Assembly: GCA_003116975.1 (NCBI GenBank)
Contig: BGKB01000079.1
Span: 186,001-250,000, forward strand
Source of the DNA: Aurantiochytrium sp. KH105
Lineage: Eukaryota; Sar; Bigyra; Thraustochytrida; Thraustochytriidae
Direction of reading: 5' to 3'
Length of the DNA stretch: 64,000 bases
The notes under the pieces are model-generated. The model had not been told where the DNA came from and made no database searches. It saw only the letters and a list, made by a program, of their open reading frames with translations. Positions 1-11,670 of this stretch are shown here, piece by piece. A program made the translations under genes and the position numbers. How positions within the stretch are numbered: position 1 is the stretch's first letter; every line of letters begins with the position of its first letter.

Positions 1-1013
1 CTTGGACTCGTGTCGATGCGTCGCGTCGCCTCGCGGGCCCGTCTCACTCCTCTCCCTCCTCCCTCCCTCCCTCCCTCCTCTCCCGCGTCCCTTCCTCGGG
101 CGGGGCCGGTCCTACGCGGGAGGAGGCGGGAGGGGGGACGGCAGAGGAGCGGTGAGCTGTGCCCTAATGAGTCCGGCCGTGGCGCAGGCAGGCCGCGGCA
201 GATGGAGGCCTTCGCTCCTGCTCCGCGTCACCGCTTTCATTCCTGCCCTGCATTTCACCGCCGCCGCGGCCTTTTGCGCGCCAAAGAACGCGCCTCGGGC
301 CGGGAGAACAAAACGAAATTAAAAGCTTCAAAAAGAAAAAAGAAAACAAAAGAAAACAAAAGAAAACAAAAGAAAGAAAAGGAAAGAAAACTCTCTCGCC
401 TCCTCCTCCCCCCTCCCCAACTTTCTTTCCTGGATAAAAAAAAAGTAAAGTAAAAGAAAAGAAAGGAAAAGAAGAAAGAACGGCGACGCGGCGCGCAGAG
501 CGGAGACGGACGGAAGGAGGAACCCCAAAAACGCAGCCAGCGGCAGCGAAAAGAAAAGAAAAGAAAAGAAAAGAAAGAAAACAGAAAAGAAAAAGGAAAA
601 AGAAAAGAAAAAAGGAAAAGGAATGGAAAGAAAGAACGGCGCAGGAGCAAGCAGTGCGCGCTGGCGGGCGGGCGGTCCGAGTCAGCTCGCCCCGGCGGGC
701 GGCAAACCGCGAACGAAGTCCTGAGCCCGAAGCCAGCCAGCCAGCAGAGCCAAAGCCCATCCGTACATCCATCCGACGCTGAGCCAGACCCGACAGCGAG
801 CTAGCCGCCCGCGCCCGCGAAGCTTGACGAGTCGGCCCGACCCCACGCGGCGAGGTCCAAACCCGCAACCCCCCGCGCAAGCCAAGCCAAGCCAAGCCAA
901 GCCAAGGCGAAGCAAGCAAAGCTTAGCCAAGCCAAGCCAAGCCAAGCCAAGCGCACCGCATCGCATCGCGGCCGTCTGCTCTCGGAGAAGGAGAAGAAGA
1001 AGAGAAAGCGAAG
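1..1013. other. Upstream region with polypurine and pentanucleotide repeats, no convincing gene
   Basis: No open frame here has codon structure that looks like a protein. Positions 312-480 and 545-630 are almost pure A/G on the + strand, built from GAAAA- and AAAGA-type units. Positions 879-906 and 925-950 are two runs of the pentamer GCCAA. The second run ends about 60 bases before the ATG of the next gene, so this is most likely its promoter and 5' leader. Confidence 0.6.
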
Positions 1014-1919
1014 ATGGGAGTCAAGCGCGCACGCAGCGAGGCCAACGACAGGCTCGAGCAGCTGCTCGCAGTCTGCGCCGAGGAGCAGGAGCGCCGCGAC
1101 GCCGAGGCCGCCTCGGAGAAGCGCAAGCTCGAGGCCGAGGCGGCCAAGGCCGCCGCCGACCGCCTCGAGAAGCTCCGCAAGGAGATGATGCTCCTCGCCG
1201 CCGAAAAGGACCTCACCACCACCCGCGCCGTTCTCGCCATGTCTTGGGCCGAGCGCGAGGTGGTCTTCCGCGCCGCGCTCGAGCGCAACGAGGAGGTCGT
1301 CGAGGCCATGCTCCAGAACTGCGTCAAGACCGGCGAGGCCCTCAAGGACAGCCCCATCGTCGCCACTGTTGTCTCCAGGCAGATGCAGTCCATCCGCGCT
1401 CTCAGCTGGGTGCTCGTCGCCCACCTCGCCTCCATGTGCGGCATCCTCCGCACCACCAAGGACGAGGCCGCCTCGCTCCGCCACGTCGCCAGCGTTATCA
1501 AGACCGAGATCAAACGCATGGGATCGCCCAAGCTCGTCTTTGACATGTTGCAGATCCTCATCCGCGACCTCGACGCCGACCTCGCAAAGCACCAGATCGA
1601 CACCCTCATCGGCAAGGTCCAGGACGCCGCACAACGCGGCTTTGGCATCATCAAGCGCGTCATTCGCAACCCGGACACCCACGCCGACGACCGCTCCGAG
1701 GCCTCGGATAAGACCGACACCCACGCCTCGGACATCCAGAGCGCCGCCGGAGAGAAGCGTCCCGCTTCGCTCGCCGAGGGCTTCCGGATCAGCCGGCCCA
1801 ACCACCTCGCCGACCTGCTCGACCACGTCGAGCGCGCGAAGAAGCGCCAGCGCCAGCGGGAAGTCGTCCACGATTTCTCCACGCCGCGTGCCGCCGCTGT
1901 CGCGCCCTCGACCCCATGA
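1014..1919 (+). CDS. Coiled-coil protein of unknown function
   Basis: This single-exon ORF of 301 residues starts at an ATG in the context AGCGAAGATGG. I do not recognise the family. Residues about 10-75 form an alanine-, glutamate- and arginine-rich heptad-like helix that should be a coiled coil. Residues about 75-220 are predicted helical with mixed hydrophobic positions. Residues about 225-260 are an acidic, serine-rich linker. The C-terminal end carries a basic KKRQRQR cluster near residue 280 that could serve as a nuclear localisation signal. High GC at third codon positions matches the confident genes in the window. No signal peptide or membrane segment is seen. Function cannot be assigned from sequence alone. 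Confidence 0.75.
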   Translation: MGVKRARSEANDRLEQLLAVCAEEQERRDAEAASEKRKLEAEAAKAAADRLEKLRKEMMLLAAEKDLTTTRAVLAMSWAEREVVFRAALERNEEVVEAMLQNCVKTGEALKDSPIVATVVSRQMQSIRALSWVLVAHLASMCGILRTTKDEAASLRHVASVIKTEIKRMGSPKLVFDMLQILIRDLDADLAKHQIDTLIGKVQDAAQRGFGIIKRVIRNPDTHADDRSEASDKTDTHASDIQSAAGEKRPASLAEGFRISRPNHLADLLDHVERAKKRQRQREVVHDFSTPRAAAVAPSTP

Positions 1920-2886
1920 GCGGAGCAAAGCGAGCGCCTGAGCTGCGCCCTCCCCAATCTGTTGCATACATTTCCCTCTTTCACAAACCTCGACCAACTT
2001 TTCTGTGTTGACACTGACGCTGATGACAAATGACCAAATAATCTAGATGAAATTGATCTATCTCTCTGACAATGACGACCAACAACCAACTCTTTTCCCT
2101 CGCTGGCCCACAACCCAGCCGCCTTCGCGCCCCAAGACACCATCATCATCTTGTTCTTCTTCTTCTTCTTCTTCTTCTTGCTGCCATCACTCCTCCACCC
2201 TTCTGAAGCAAGCACCTGTAAATCCAACTAGTACTACATTATCAATCACAAACCCGACACTCCGCTCCGCAAGGCAAGCGCTCTCGGGCTCCTCCACCTG
2301 GCTGGCCGAACGGCTGGCTGGCTGGCTATCCTCCGCCCGCTTCGTCCACGGCCACGGTCTCTCACATTGTTAGTTAGTTGGATCTGATCATTCGCGACAA
2401 TAAACAGCTTGCTCGTTCCGTTTGGTTCTGATCGGGCCTCCCCATCGAGGAGGGTTTTCTATTTCGAGACCCCGTATCGTCAGGTGGGTTGCGGTCGGCC
2501 AGAGGCTGCAGCATGCGGCAGCGGGCGGGTAAGAGATAGCAGATAGCGATGGCCCCGACGTGGCTTGGAGCCGTCTGTGCGTTGCCGCGCACGTCGGCGC
2601 GCGTGGCGACGGCAGCTTCACTGGACGGGAGAGGGGTGCGCGAGACTCCCTAAAGTTGCATATTTCTGCGTTTCCGCGCGTTGCCTTTGTGAGCAACTGC
2701 ATCCCCAGCAGCCGTTTGTATTGGTCATCGTCGCTTCGACCTCCTTTCCACGCTTCGCTATCGTTGTCGTCGCGAAAGCAAGCAAGTGCTTCACCTCTGC
2801 GGAGAAGACTATCTACGTGCTCGTGCTCGTGCCCTTACCCGCGCGCATTCCACCTCAGCAGGCGACACTACGGGTTGAGCCAGGCC
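1920..2886. other. Intergenic region, nothing recognised
   Basis: No supportable gene lies between the coiled-coil gene and the N gap. There is a TTC run at about 2156-2178 and a GGCTGGCTGGCT patch near 2315. Open frames here have non-ATG starts or run into the gap, so a gene interrupted by the gap cannot be excluded. Confidence 0.5.
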
Positions 2887-3836
2887 NNNNNNNNNNNNNN
2901 NNNNNNNNNNNNNNNNNNNNNNNNNNNNNNNNNNNNNNNNNNNNNNNNNNNNNNNNNNNNNNNNNNNNNNNNNNNNNNNNNNNNNNNNNNNNNNNNNNNN
3001 NNNNNNNNNNNNNNNNNNNNNNNNNNNNNNNNNNNNNNNNNNNNNNNNNNNNNNNNNNNNNNNNNNNNNNNNNNNNNNNNNNNNNNNNNNNNNNNNNNNN
3101 NNNNNNNNNNNNNNNNNNNNNNNNNNNNNNNNNNNNNNNNNNNNNNNNNNNNNNNNNNNNNNNNNNNNNNNNNNNNNNNNNNNNNNNNNNNNNNNNNNNN
3201 NNNNNNNNNNNNNNNNNNNNNNNNNNNNNNNNNNNNNNNNNNNNNNNNNNNNNNNNNNNNNNNNNNNNNNNNNNNNNNNNNNNNNNNNNNNNNNNNNNNN
3301 NNNNNNNNNNNNNNNNNNNNNNNNNNNNNNNNNNNNNNNNNNNNNNNNNNNNNNNNNNNNNNNNNNNNNNNNNNNNNNNNNNNNNNNNNNNNNNNNNNNN
3401 NNNNNNNNNNNNNNNNNNNNNNNNNNNNNNNNNNNNNNNNNNNNNNNNNNNNNNNNNNNNNNNNNNNNNNNNNNNNNNNNNNNNNNNNNNNNNNNNNNNN
3501 NNNNNNNNNNNNNNNNNNNNNNNNNNNNNNNNNNNNNNNNNNNNNNNNNNNNNNNNNNNNNNNNNNNNNNNNNNNNNNNNNNNNNNNNNNNNNNNNNNNN
3601 NNNNNNNNNNNNNNNNNNNNNNNNNNNNNNNNNNNNNNNNNNNNNNNNNNNNNNNNNNNNNNNNNNNNNNNNNNNNNNNNNNNNNNNNNNNNNNNNNNNN
3701 NNNNNNNNNNNNNNNNNNNNNNNNNNNNNNNNNNNNNNNNNNNNNNNNNNNNNNNNNNNNNNNNNNNNNNNNNNNNNNNNNNNNNNNNNNNNNNNNNNNN
3801 NNNNNNNNNNNNNNNNNNNNNNNNNNNNNNNNNNNN
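2887..3836. other. Assembly gap (950 N)
   Basis: A continuous run of N from 2887 to 3836. Open frames that seem to cross it are artefacts of translating N as X. Confidence 0.99.
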
Positions 3837-4030
3837 AAAAATGACAAGTATTGTCGCGAATTTTGCGCGTCATTAGTTAGTTAGAACGCCGTTCCAAGGC
3901 GACCTCTCCTCCCTACTTGGAACAGCCGTATCCGCGAAAGCCGCGACCCGCAAGCTACTGCTAGTTCTTCCCCTCCCTTCGCTCTTCCCTGGCGCAAGTT
4001 CGTTCTCGCGCCGCGGCGGCCGCAGCCACC

Positions 4031-4318
4031 ATGGCCACCGTCACGACGCCGCTGGCCGGCCGGCCGGCCGGCGGCCGGGCCGCTGTCCTGGCTGGCGCCG
4101 CAAGCGAAGCGGCCGCCGCGCCCGCGTCCCGACCCGCGAAAAGGACGCGCCGGCGAAAGCGCGAGCGAGACGACGACGGCAGGGCAGGACCCGGATCTCG
4201 AACCGGGCCGGAGGACGCGAGGGAAGAGAGCTCGAGCTCGAGCTCGAGCTCGAGCTTGAGCTTGACCTTGAGGTCCAGGTCCAGGTCCAGGTCGAGTTCG
4301 AGCAAGTGTGCAGCCTAG
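4031..4318 (+). CDS. Possible small serine/arginine-rich protein
   Basis: A 95-residue ORF starts in a textbook Kozak context, GCAGCCACCATGGCC. The first half is alanine-, glycine- and proline-rich. A KRTRRRKRERD basic patch lies near residues 37-47. The C-terminal third is a serine tract followed by alternating Ser-Arg, encoded by hexamer repeats GAGCTC and GTCCAG. Simple repeats can stay open by chance in all frames, and the opposite strand is also open here. Only the start context and GC-rich codons favour a real gene. No function is proposed. Confidence 0.25.
   Translation: MATVTTPLAGRPAGGRAAVLAGAASEAAAAPASRPAKRTRRRKRERDDDGRAGPGSRTGPEDAREESSSSSSSSSLSLTLRSRSRSRSSSSKCAA
4228..4300. repeat. 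Hexanucleotide repeats GAGCTC and GTCCAG
   Basis: About five units of a GAGCTC/GAGCTT hexamer are followed by about three to four GTCCAG units. The tract keeps all frames open: Ser-Ser and Ser-Arg on +, Leu-Glu and Leu-Asp on -. This explains several long ORFs in the area that are not otherwise supported. Confidence 0.8.
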
Positions 4319-6150
4319 GACGGTGGGTGGTCGGACGGCAGGGTGCGCGACTTTGGCTTTGTTCGTGATGACCGCGAGGGCGACGAAGTATAACTCGTCA
4401 CTGCGTTTCGCCTCGGCCTGCCAAGGGTAAAACGAGAGCAGCTGCAGCTGCAGCTGCCGCTGCTGCTGCTGGCCATCGATCGATCCCTTCTCGAGCTCGC
4501 AGAAAACCTGGGCTCCAAGAGCAGCAGGTCCCAGCGAGGTCGCAGAAGCGACGCGAGCGAGGACTCGCGCGGCGTGCTGCTGGAGCTCCGCGCAGCACGG
4601 GTGGAGGGAGCCCGGAGGCGAGCTTCGAGGCGCCGCGGCCCGGTTCGGGCGGCAGGCTCGGTATTGGTGGTGTGTGTCGACGCGCCGGATGGTCCGCGGC
4701 GGGACCGCGAACGCGGGATTTGGGGTTGCGCACGCAATGGCGCCAGTGCGTGCGCGTGCGCGCGAAGGCAGGTCGACGTCTGGCTGCTCTGCGAGCCCGG
4801 CCGCGCTCGCAGCAGAAGACGCAGCAGCCAGCAGAAGACGTGCATCGGAGCGTGACGTCTCGGCGCCGCTTCTTTCCATCCCAGACGCAGGATCGCGCCG
4901 CCGGGAGACCTGGGTGGGTAATGAAGAAGCAAACATCCATCCCTCCGACAAAGCGATAATCCCCGGATCGCAGTGGCGCCGAAACAACTGCGCTGCGCTG
5001 GATCATGGAGACACGAAGCTCCCAACCATCGACCGACCGCCGTCGAGCGGGCACCGGACGATGGTAGACTAGGCTAACTGTAAACCTACCTACCTGGCTG
5101 CAAGCCGTCGACCGTCCATTCCTTCCTTCACGCCTTCGCTTGCGCTTTCTGCAATCTTTCCTTTCTTCGATCCTTCGCGCCTTCGACGAATGGTCTTCAG
5201 AGAAAGTCCAAAGAGCCTTGCCGCTCGTACCGCGAGGAAGGGTTATATCGACAAAGAAGTCGCGTCCGCGATCCAAATTCCCCGGACGGTCGAGCGCCGG
5301 AGTTTCTTTCCTTTCCTTTCCTTTCCTTTCCCTGGCCATTCCTTCCTTCCCAGACTCTACCACTGCCTGCGGCGCTTCCCGCGCTCGCAGCCACTGAAAT
5401 GAAGCAAGCTTCTCCGGTCAGCGAGCCAGCCACCATCTGCACCATGGCCAGTCGATCGTACCATCGTCTACACTGTCAATATCATCGGTACTAACAAGAC
5501 CGGCATCCGCGAAGTTTCGCGCCCACGAGCTGCGAACTTGAAGGCATGGAGACGAGGAAGGAGCTTTTTTTGAGGACAGTGAGCACAGCAGCATCGTCTG
5601 CGTGCGTGCGATCGGTGGGTGAGAAATCGAGGCGACCCGCGAGGCGTCGATGCGTCCGACTCGCGGTCGCTGTCGACACGCGAGATGCGATGCGGAGCGA
5701 CCGGCCCCGCTGCCAGCCTGCACGAGCGCGAGAACAACAAACAGAACACCATAAAAGAAAGAAAAAAAATTGAAGAAAGGAAAAGAAAAGAAAAGAAAAG
5801 AAAACAAAAGACCTTGATGATGCGAAAGAGAAAGGTTTCACTGCACCTCGTGCGACAAGGCTCAAAGCCTAATAGAAGTTCTGCCTGGCCGGCCGAGAAA
5901 CATTTTCGTCACGTATATACCTCGTCACGAATAGCAGCAGTTGGAAGCGCCCACACTTTGTTTTGCAAAATCCTGAGGTCGAGCCGTGTGCGCGCAGTTT
6001 CGCTCGTTGTCGAAACTGCATGCTGCACTCCTGCTTGCGCCTGCGTCGCTCTTGGAGGTTGGGAGTTCCGTCGCCTCGTCACTCGCGAAACACATTCTTG
6101 TTCTTGTACATTTATCCCTCTGGCTTGCGGAACTTTTCTTCTTTTGCCCT
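4319..6150. other. Gene-poor stretch, no supported gene
   Basis: Several overlapping open frames exist on both strands from 4.3 to 5.4 kb, but they are rich in Arg, Ser, Ala and Pro. None stands out by motif or start context. Short CCTTT/TTTCC repeats occur at about 5303-5350, and GAAAA/AGAAA repeats at about 5757-5805. I see no RNA gene. Confidence 0.45.
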
Positions 6151-6803
6151 TCAGTCAAAATGATCACATTCAATGCTTATTGTCCTCTTGAGGACGCGTA
6201 GCTCGTAGTGAGCGAGGTCAAGAAGTGCTTTTTCAGCAAGTGCTTTGTCAGCGTCTTGATTTCCTCAGAGTTGACGAGATAACGTAAAGGCTTACTTGTT
6301 GTTTGGGGAGCTGGCCGATTGTCTCTTTGCTTCTCTCCTTTGGACTTGACAGTCCTAAGTTGTTGGTCTATTCGTCAATGATCACAAGGCAAGATGCAAA
6401 CGCAATGCTTGCTAATTTTCTGCGCTCGTTGTCGGCATCTTGATTCCCTCGAAGTCGGCTTACTTGTTGTTTGGGGAGCTGGCCGATTGTATCTCTGCTT
6501 CTCTCCTTTGGACTTGACAGTCCTACGTTGTTGGTCTATTCGTCAATGATCACAAGGCAAGATGCAAACGCAATGCTTGCAAATTTTCTGCGCTCGTTGT
6601 CAGCATCTTGATTCTCTCGAAGTTGGCTTACTTGTTGTTTGGTGAGCTTTTCGATTTTCTCTTTGCTTCTCCCCTTCAAACTCGTCTTGCATAGGCGGCC
6701 AGGTGCAAAAGCAATGCTTGTAATCGATGTGCCCTTCACGAATGCGCTTGCCACACTTTGCGTCAACAAGCTTGATAAAGTTTGCGCCCGAGAGAAGCTG
6801 CAT
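6151..6803 (-). CDS. Small candidate gene, two exons, intron built of tandem copies
   Basis: On the minus strand an ATG at 6803 opens a frame of 57 codons plus one base (6632-6803), ending at a GTAAGC donor. A second exon, 6151-6263, follows a CTCTGAG acceptor. It continues in frame to a TGA and encodes a strongly helical end containing DKALAEKALLDLAHYEL. Joined, they give 94 residues. The first exon has the look of folded protein, with GANFIKLVDAK and cysteine/tryptophan residues. The 368-base intron is made largely of two 168-bp direct repeats that each carry another copy of the donor. A stop codon lies just upstream of the ATG after an AG, so the ATG may instead sit inside an internal exon. 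The protein family is unrecognised. A degenerate pseudogene is the main alternative. Confidence 0.35.
6289..6690. repeat. 168-bp tandem repeat, two near-identical copies plus a diverged third
   Basis: Copy 1 is 6289-6456 and copy 2 is 6457-6624, with about seven mismatches in 168 positions. A third copy starts at 6625 and is recognisable for about 65 bases before it diverges. Weaker similarity also continues left of copy 1 (around 6245-6288). The period is exactly 56 codons. On the minus strand each copy contains the sequence CAACAAGTAAGC, a plausible 5' splice site. Confidence 0.9.
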
Positions 6804-7078
6804 AGCGTCCCTTTACAAAGATAAGAAACAAACGCTTTGGGCAGCATTCTTGAGACCGGCCTGTCTGTCTCTCAGGAAGCTCGCAGTAGTTGGTAAACCA
6901 TAGCATTCAGGCGCAATCGCAATCGTAAAGGAGATTATGGTGGTGATCGCTTCGCTAAAAGCAAATATGCCTTTGCAGGCTTAAAATTCAACAGCACGTT
7001 TTTGCCATGCAAAAAAGAAAAGGGTAGAATAGCAGATTTTGATTAGACACAATGCTGGCATGTTTGGCTCACTCACGC

Positions 7079-8515
7079 TCACGCCTTCTTTGGGCGCTTC
7101 GACTTGGCGGCAGGTTTGTCATTGATAAAACCGGACCGCCTTCCCTCGAAGCCGGCGCGGTTACGCGTACCCTTGCTGGCGGGCTCGCCACTCTTGTCTT
7201 CGTCCTTGGACTTGGTAGTTTCGAGCACAACACCCTTCCTCTTCAGTTTGTTCTCAATACGACGCTGCTTGGCCTGCGCAACATTCGCGTCGCGCTTGTC
7301 GAGACGCTCGTTCTTCGAGTCCTCAACCTGTTGCTTGCGTTTCGCCCATTCTTCGGCACTCTTTTGCTTCTTCTTCTCCAATCGTTTGGCAATCTTGCGC
7401 AAATGCTTGGCTTCTGGCAACATCGCGCCCTTGGCCTTCTCTTCAATCTGGTCCCAGAGCTTGTCCTTGGCGCGCTCCCGGTCTTCGAGGTTCGAGCTGC
7501 TCTTGAGTTCTTCCAATACAGCCTTATTCTCCTCCACCTGCTGAAGCATGCGCTTCACATCCAAGAGGTTGCGCGTCTTGACGCGCTTGCCCTTGGCCGA
7601 AATCTTCGTCGCCCCGTCCTCAACCATGGTGCCAAGCGAAATGCTTGCCGCGACCTGTTCCCGGAGCTTGCGCTCCGCGGCCTCATCCGTGTCCGCACCC
7701 TCCGCTGCGGAACCGTGGCTGTCGCTGTCGTTTTGGGCTCCCTTTTGGCCGCCCTTCTTCGTGCGCTTGTCAGCACGCGACTTCGACTCTCCGGCCTGGT
7801 CCCGGGTCTGGCGGAATTGGTCCATCTTGGCGTGGAGACGCTTCCGGAGCTCCGAAATGCTGCGGGCAGGCGGGGCAGAGCCCCACGGCTTGTACTCGTT
7901 GTCGACTCCACCCTCGCCGTCTTCTCCGCCCTCCTCGGCAAGCTGGTCCTTGGCCAGAGCTGCGGCCTTCTTCGAGTGCTCTTGGAGCATCTCAATGTGC
8001 GACTTGGGCGCGTCCCCATACTTGCTGACACGCTTGGCCTTCTTCGACGCTTCCTTGACGGACTGCTTCGGCGCCTGGCCCTTGGAGTTTCTCATAAACT
8101 TGCTGGCGATAATGGCCGCCTCATCCTCCTCCTCGGGCGGGAGAAGCTGCTGGATCGGGATGAGCTCGATGCGGTCCGCAAAAAAAGCTACATCTCGCTC
8201 CACGCCGAGGCTGCCTTCGTCCGTGGCGTCGTCCGCGCTGCTGCTGCCGCCGCCGATACTTGCGTTCTGAAGCTCGTTCCCGAGCCCGAGTCTGCGTGCC
8301 GCCGTCCTTTGCACGCCGGTGGCCTGGGCCAAGTTCAGGTTCTTTCTCCTCTTTTGCCTCCGCGACAGCTTCGTGGACGTCGTGGCGGGCCCGCCCTTCG
8401 CGTCCTGCTTGTTTCCCTTCTTCAGGCCTTGCCGCTGCTCCTCCTTGCTCGCCTCGGCCTTGGTCTTGCGCTTGCCGCCGCCAAGCGTGCGCATGGTCTT
8501 GCGACGAGCGCCCAT
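7079..8515 (-). CDS. SURF6: SURF6/Rrp14-type nucleolar ribosome-biogenesis protein
   Basis: This intronless CDS encodes 478 residues from the ATG at 8515. An upstream frame extension to 8695 lacks an ATG and looks like leader. SURF6/Rrp14 proteins are nucleolar RNA-binding factors needed for pre-rRNA processing and both ribosomal subunits. The evidence is compositional and by motif. The N-terminus is Lys/Arg-rich. A central short motif, SELRKRLHAKMDQFR, fits the family's 'R-L-H-x-K' helix. A long basic helix follows at about 350-430 with KRRIENKLKRKG. The C-terminal RAGFEG motif followed by RRSGF is typical of the family. Acidic and serine-rich linkers separate these parts. It is divergent with the ADH gene at 9786. 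Confidence 0.85.
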   Translation of the reverse strand: MGARRKTMRTLGGGKRKTKAEASKEEQRQGLKKGNKQDAKGGPATTSTKLSRRQKRRKNLNLAQATGVQRTAARRLGLGNELQNASIGGGSSSADDATDEGSLGVERDVAFFADRIELIPIQQLLPPEEEDEAAIIASKFMRNSKGQAPKQSVKEASKKAKRVSKYGDAPKSHIEMLQEHSKKAAALAKDQLAEEGGEDGEGGVDNEYKPWGSAPPARSISELRKRLHAKMDQFRQTRDQAGESKSRADKRTKKGGQKGAQNDSDSHGSAAEGADTDEAAERKLREQVAASISLGTMVEDGATKISAKGKRVKTRNLLDVKRMLQQVEENKAVLEELKSSSNLEDRERAKDKLWDQIEEKAKGAMLPEAKHLRKIAKRLEKKKQKSAEEWAKRKQQVEDSKNERLDKRDANVAQAKQRRIENKLKRKGVVLETTKSKDEDKSGEPASKGTRNRAGFEGRRSGFINDKPAAKSKRPKKA

Positions 8516-11087
<2,572 letters not shown>

Positions 11088-11670
11088 GTCCGCGTTCTTG
11101 TGAAATCACGTCAGGTCGAGTCATTTTGTCTCTTTTGTGCGCTTTTGTTTTCTTTTGTCTTGTCTTCTACGGCTCTCTTTTTGATTTCCCTCGGGAAATC
11201 CAACAGCAAACTCTTTCTTGCTTTGCGGTGCCATGTCCTACAAAAATTGCATTCATTCTTTTTTGACGAAAAAGTGCAACGTGCCGTGGCTGGAAAGAGA
11301 ATCCACGAGTGACTGCCGATTGTAGCCAGAAACCGGTGTCTCAGAAGAATCTACATCTCCTTCTCCAGAGACCATACCATCGGTATCTTATCTCTACAGA
11401 CCAAACTGGATTTCGTCAACAATCAGCTGACTTTTATGAGCACAAGAAGCACAATACAAATTCGCAGGAAAGATTGATTGTTGTTCGAAGCTACGAATTT
11501 CAAGTCTCGGGGTAGTCGTACTACCCTTTGTTCAAAATACCGCGCAGATTTTCTCGCCCAATACGAAGCCGTGCTTGGCCCAGGCGGTCTTGAGGTTGCT
11601 TGATCACGCGCTTGTTCAAAAAATGTAGAACAACCCAACTGTGTACATAAATGTGAGATTACATACACAC
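11088..11670. other. Convergent intergenic region
   Basis: About 580 bases lie between the stop codons of ADH and the TPR protein. No gene is seen. A perfect short hairpin, GGGTAGT-CGT-ACTACCC, sits at 11510-11526 between the two 3' ends. Confidence 0.5.

Noticed and set aside
164..919. Minus-strand frame of about 250 codons full of Phe, Ser and Leu
   Set aside because: It is the complement of the polypurine tract; the composition is dictated by the repeat and there is no motif.
2560..3884. Open frames of over 430 codons across 2560-3884 on both strands
   Set aside because: They exist only because N bases in the gap are read as unknown residues.
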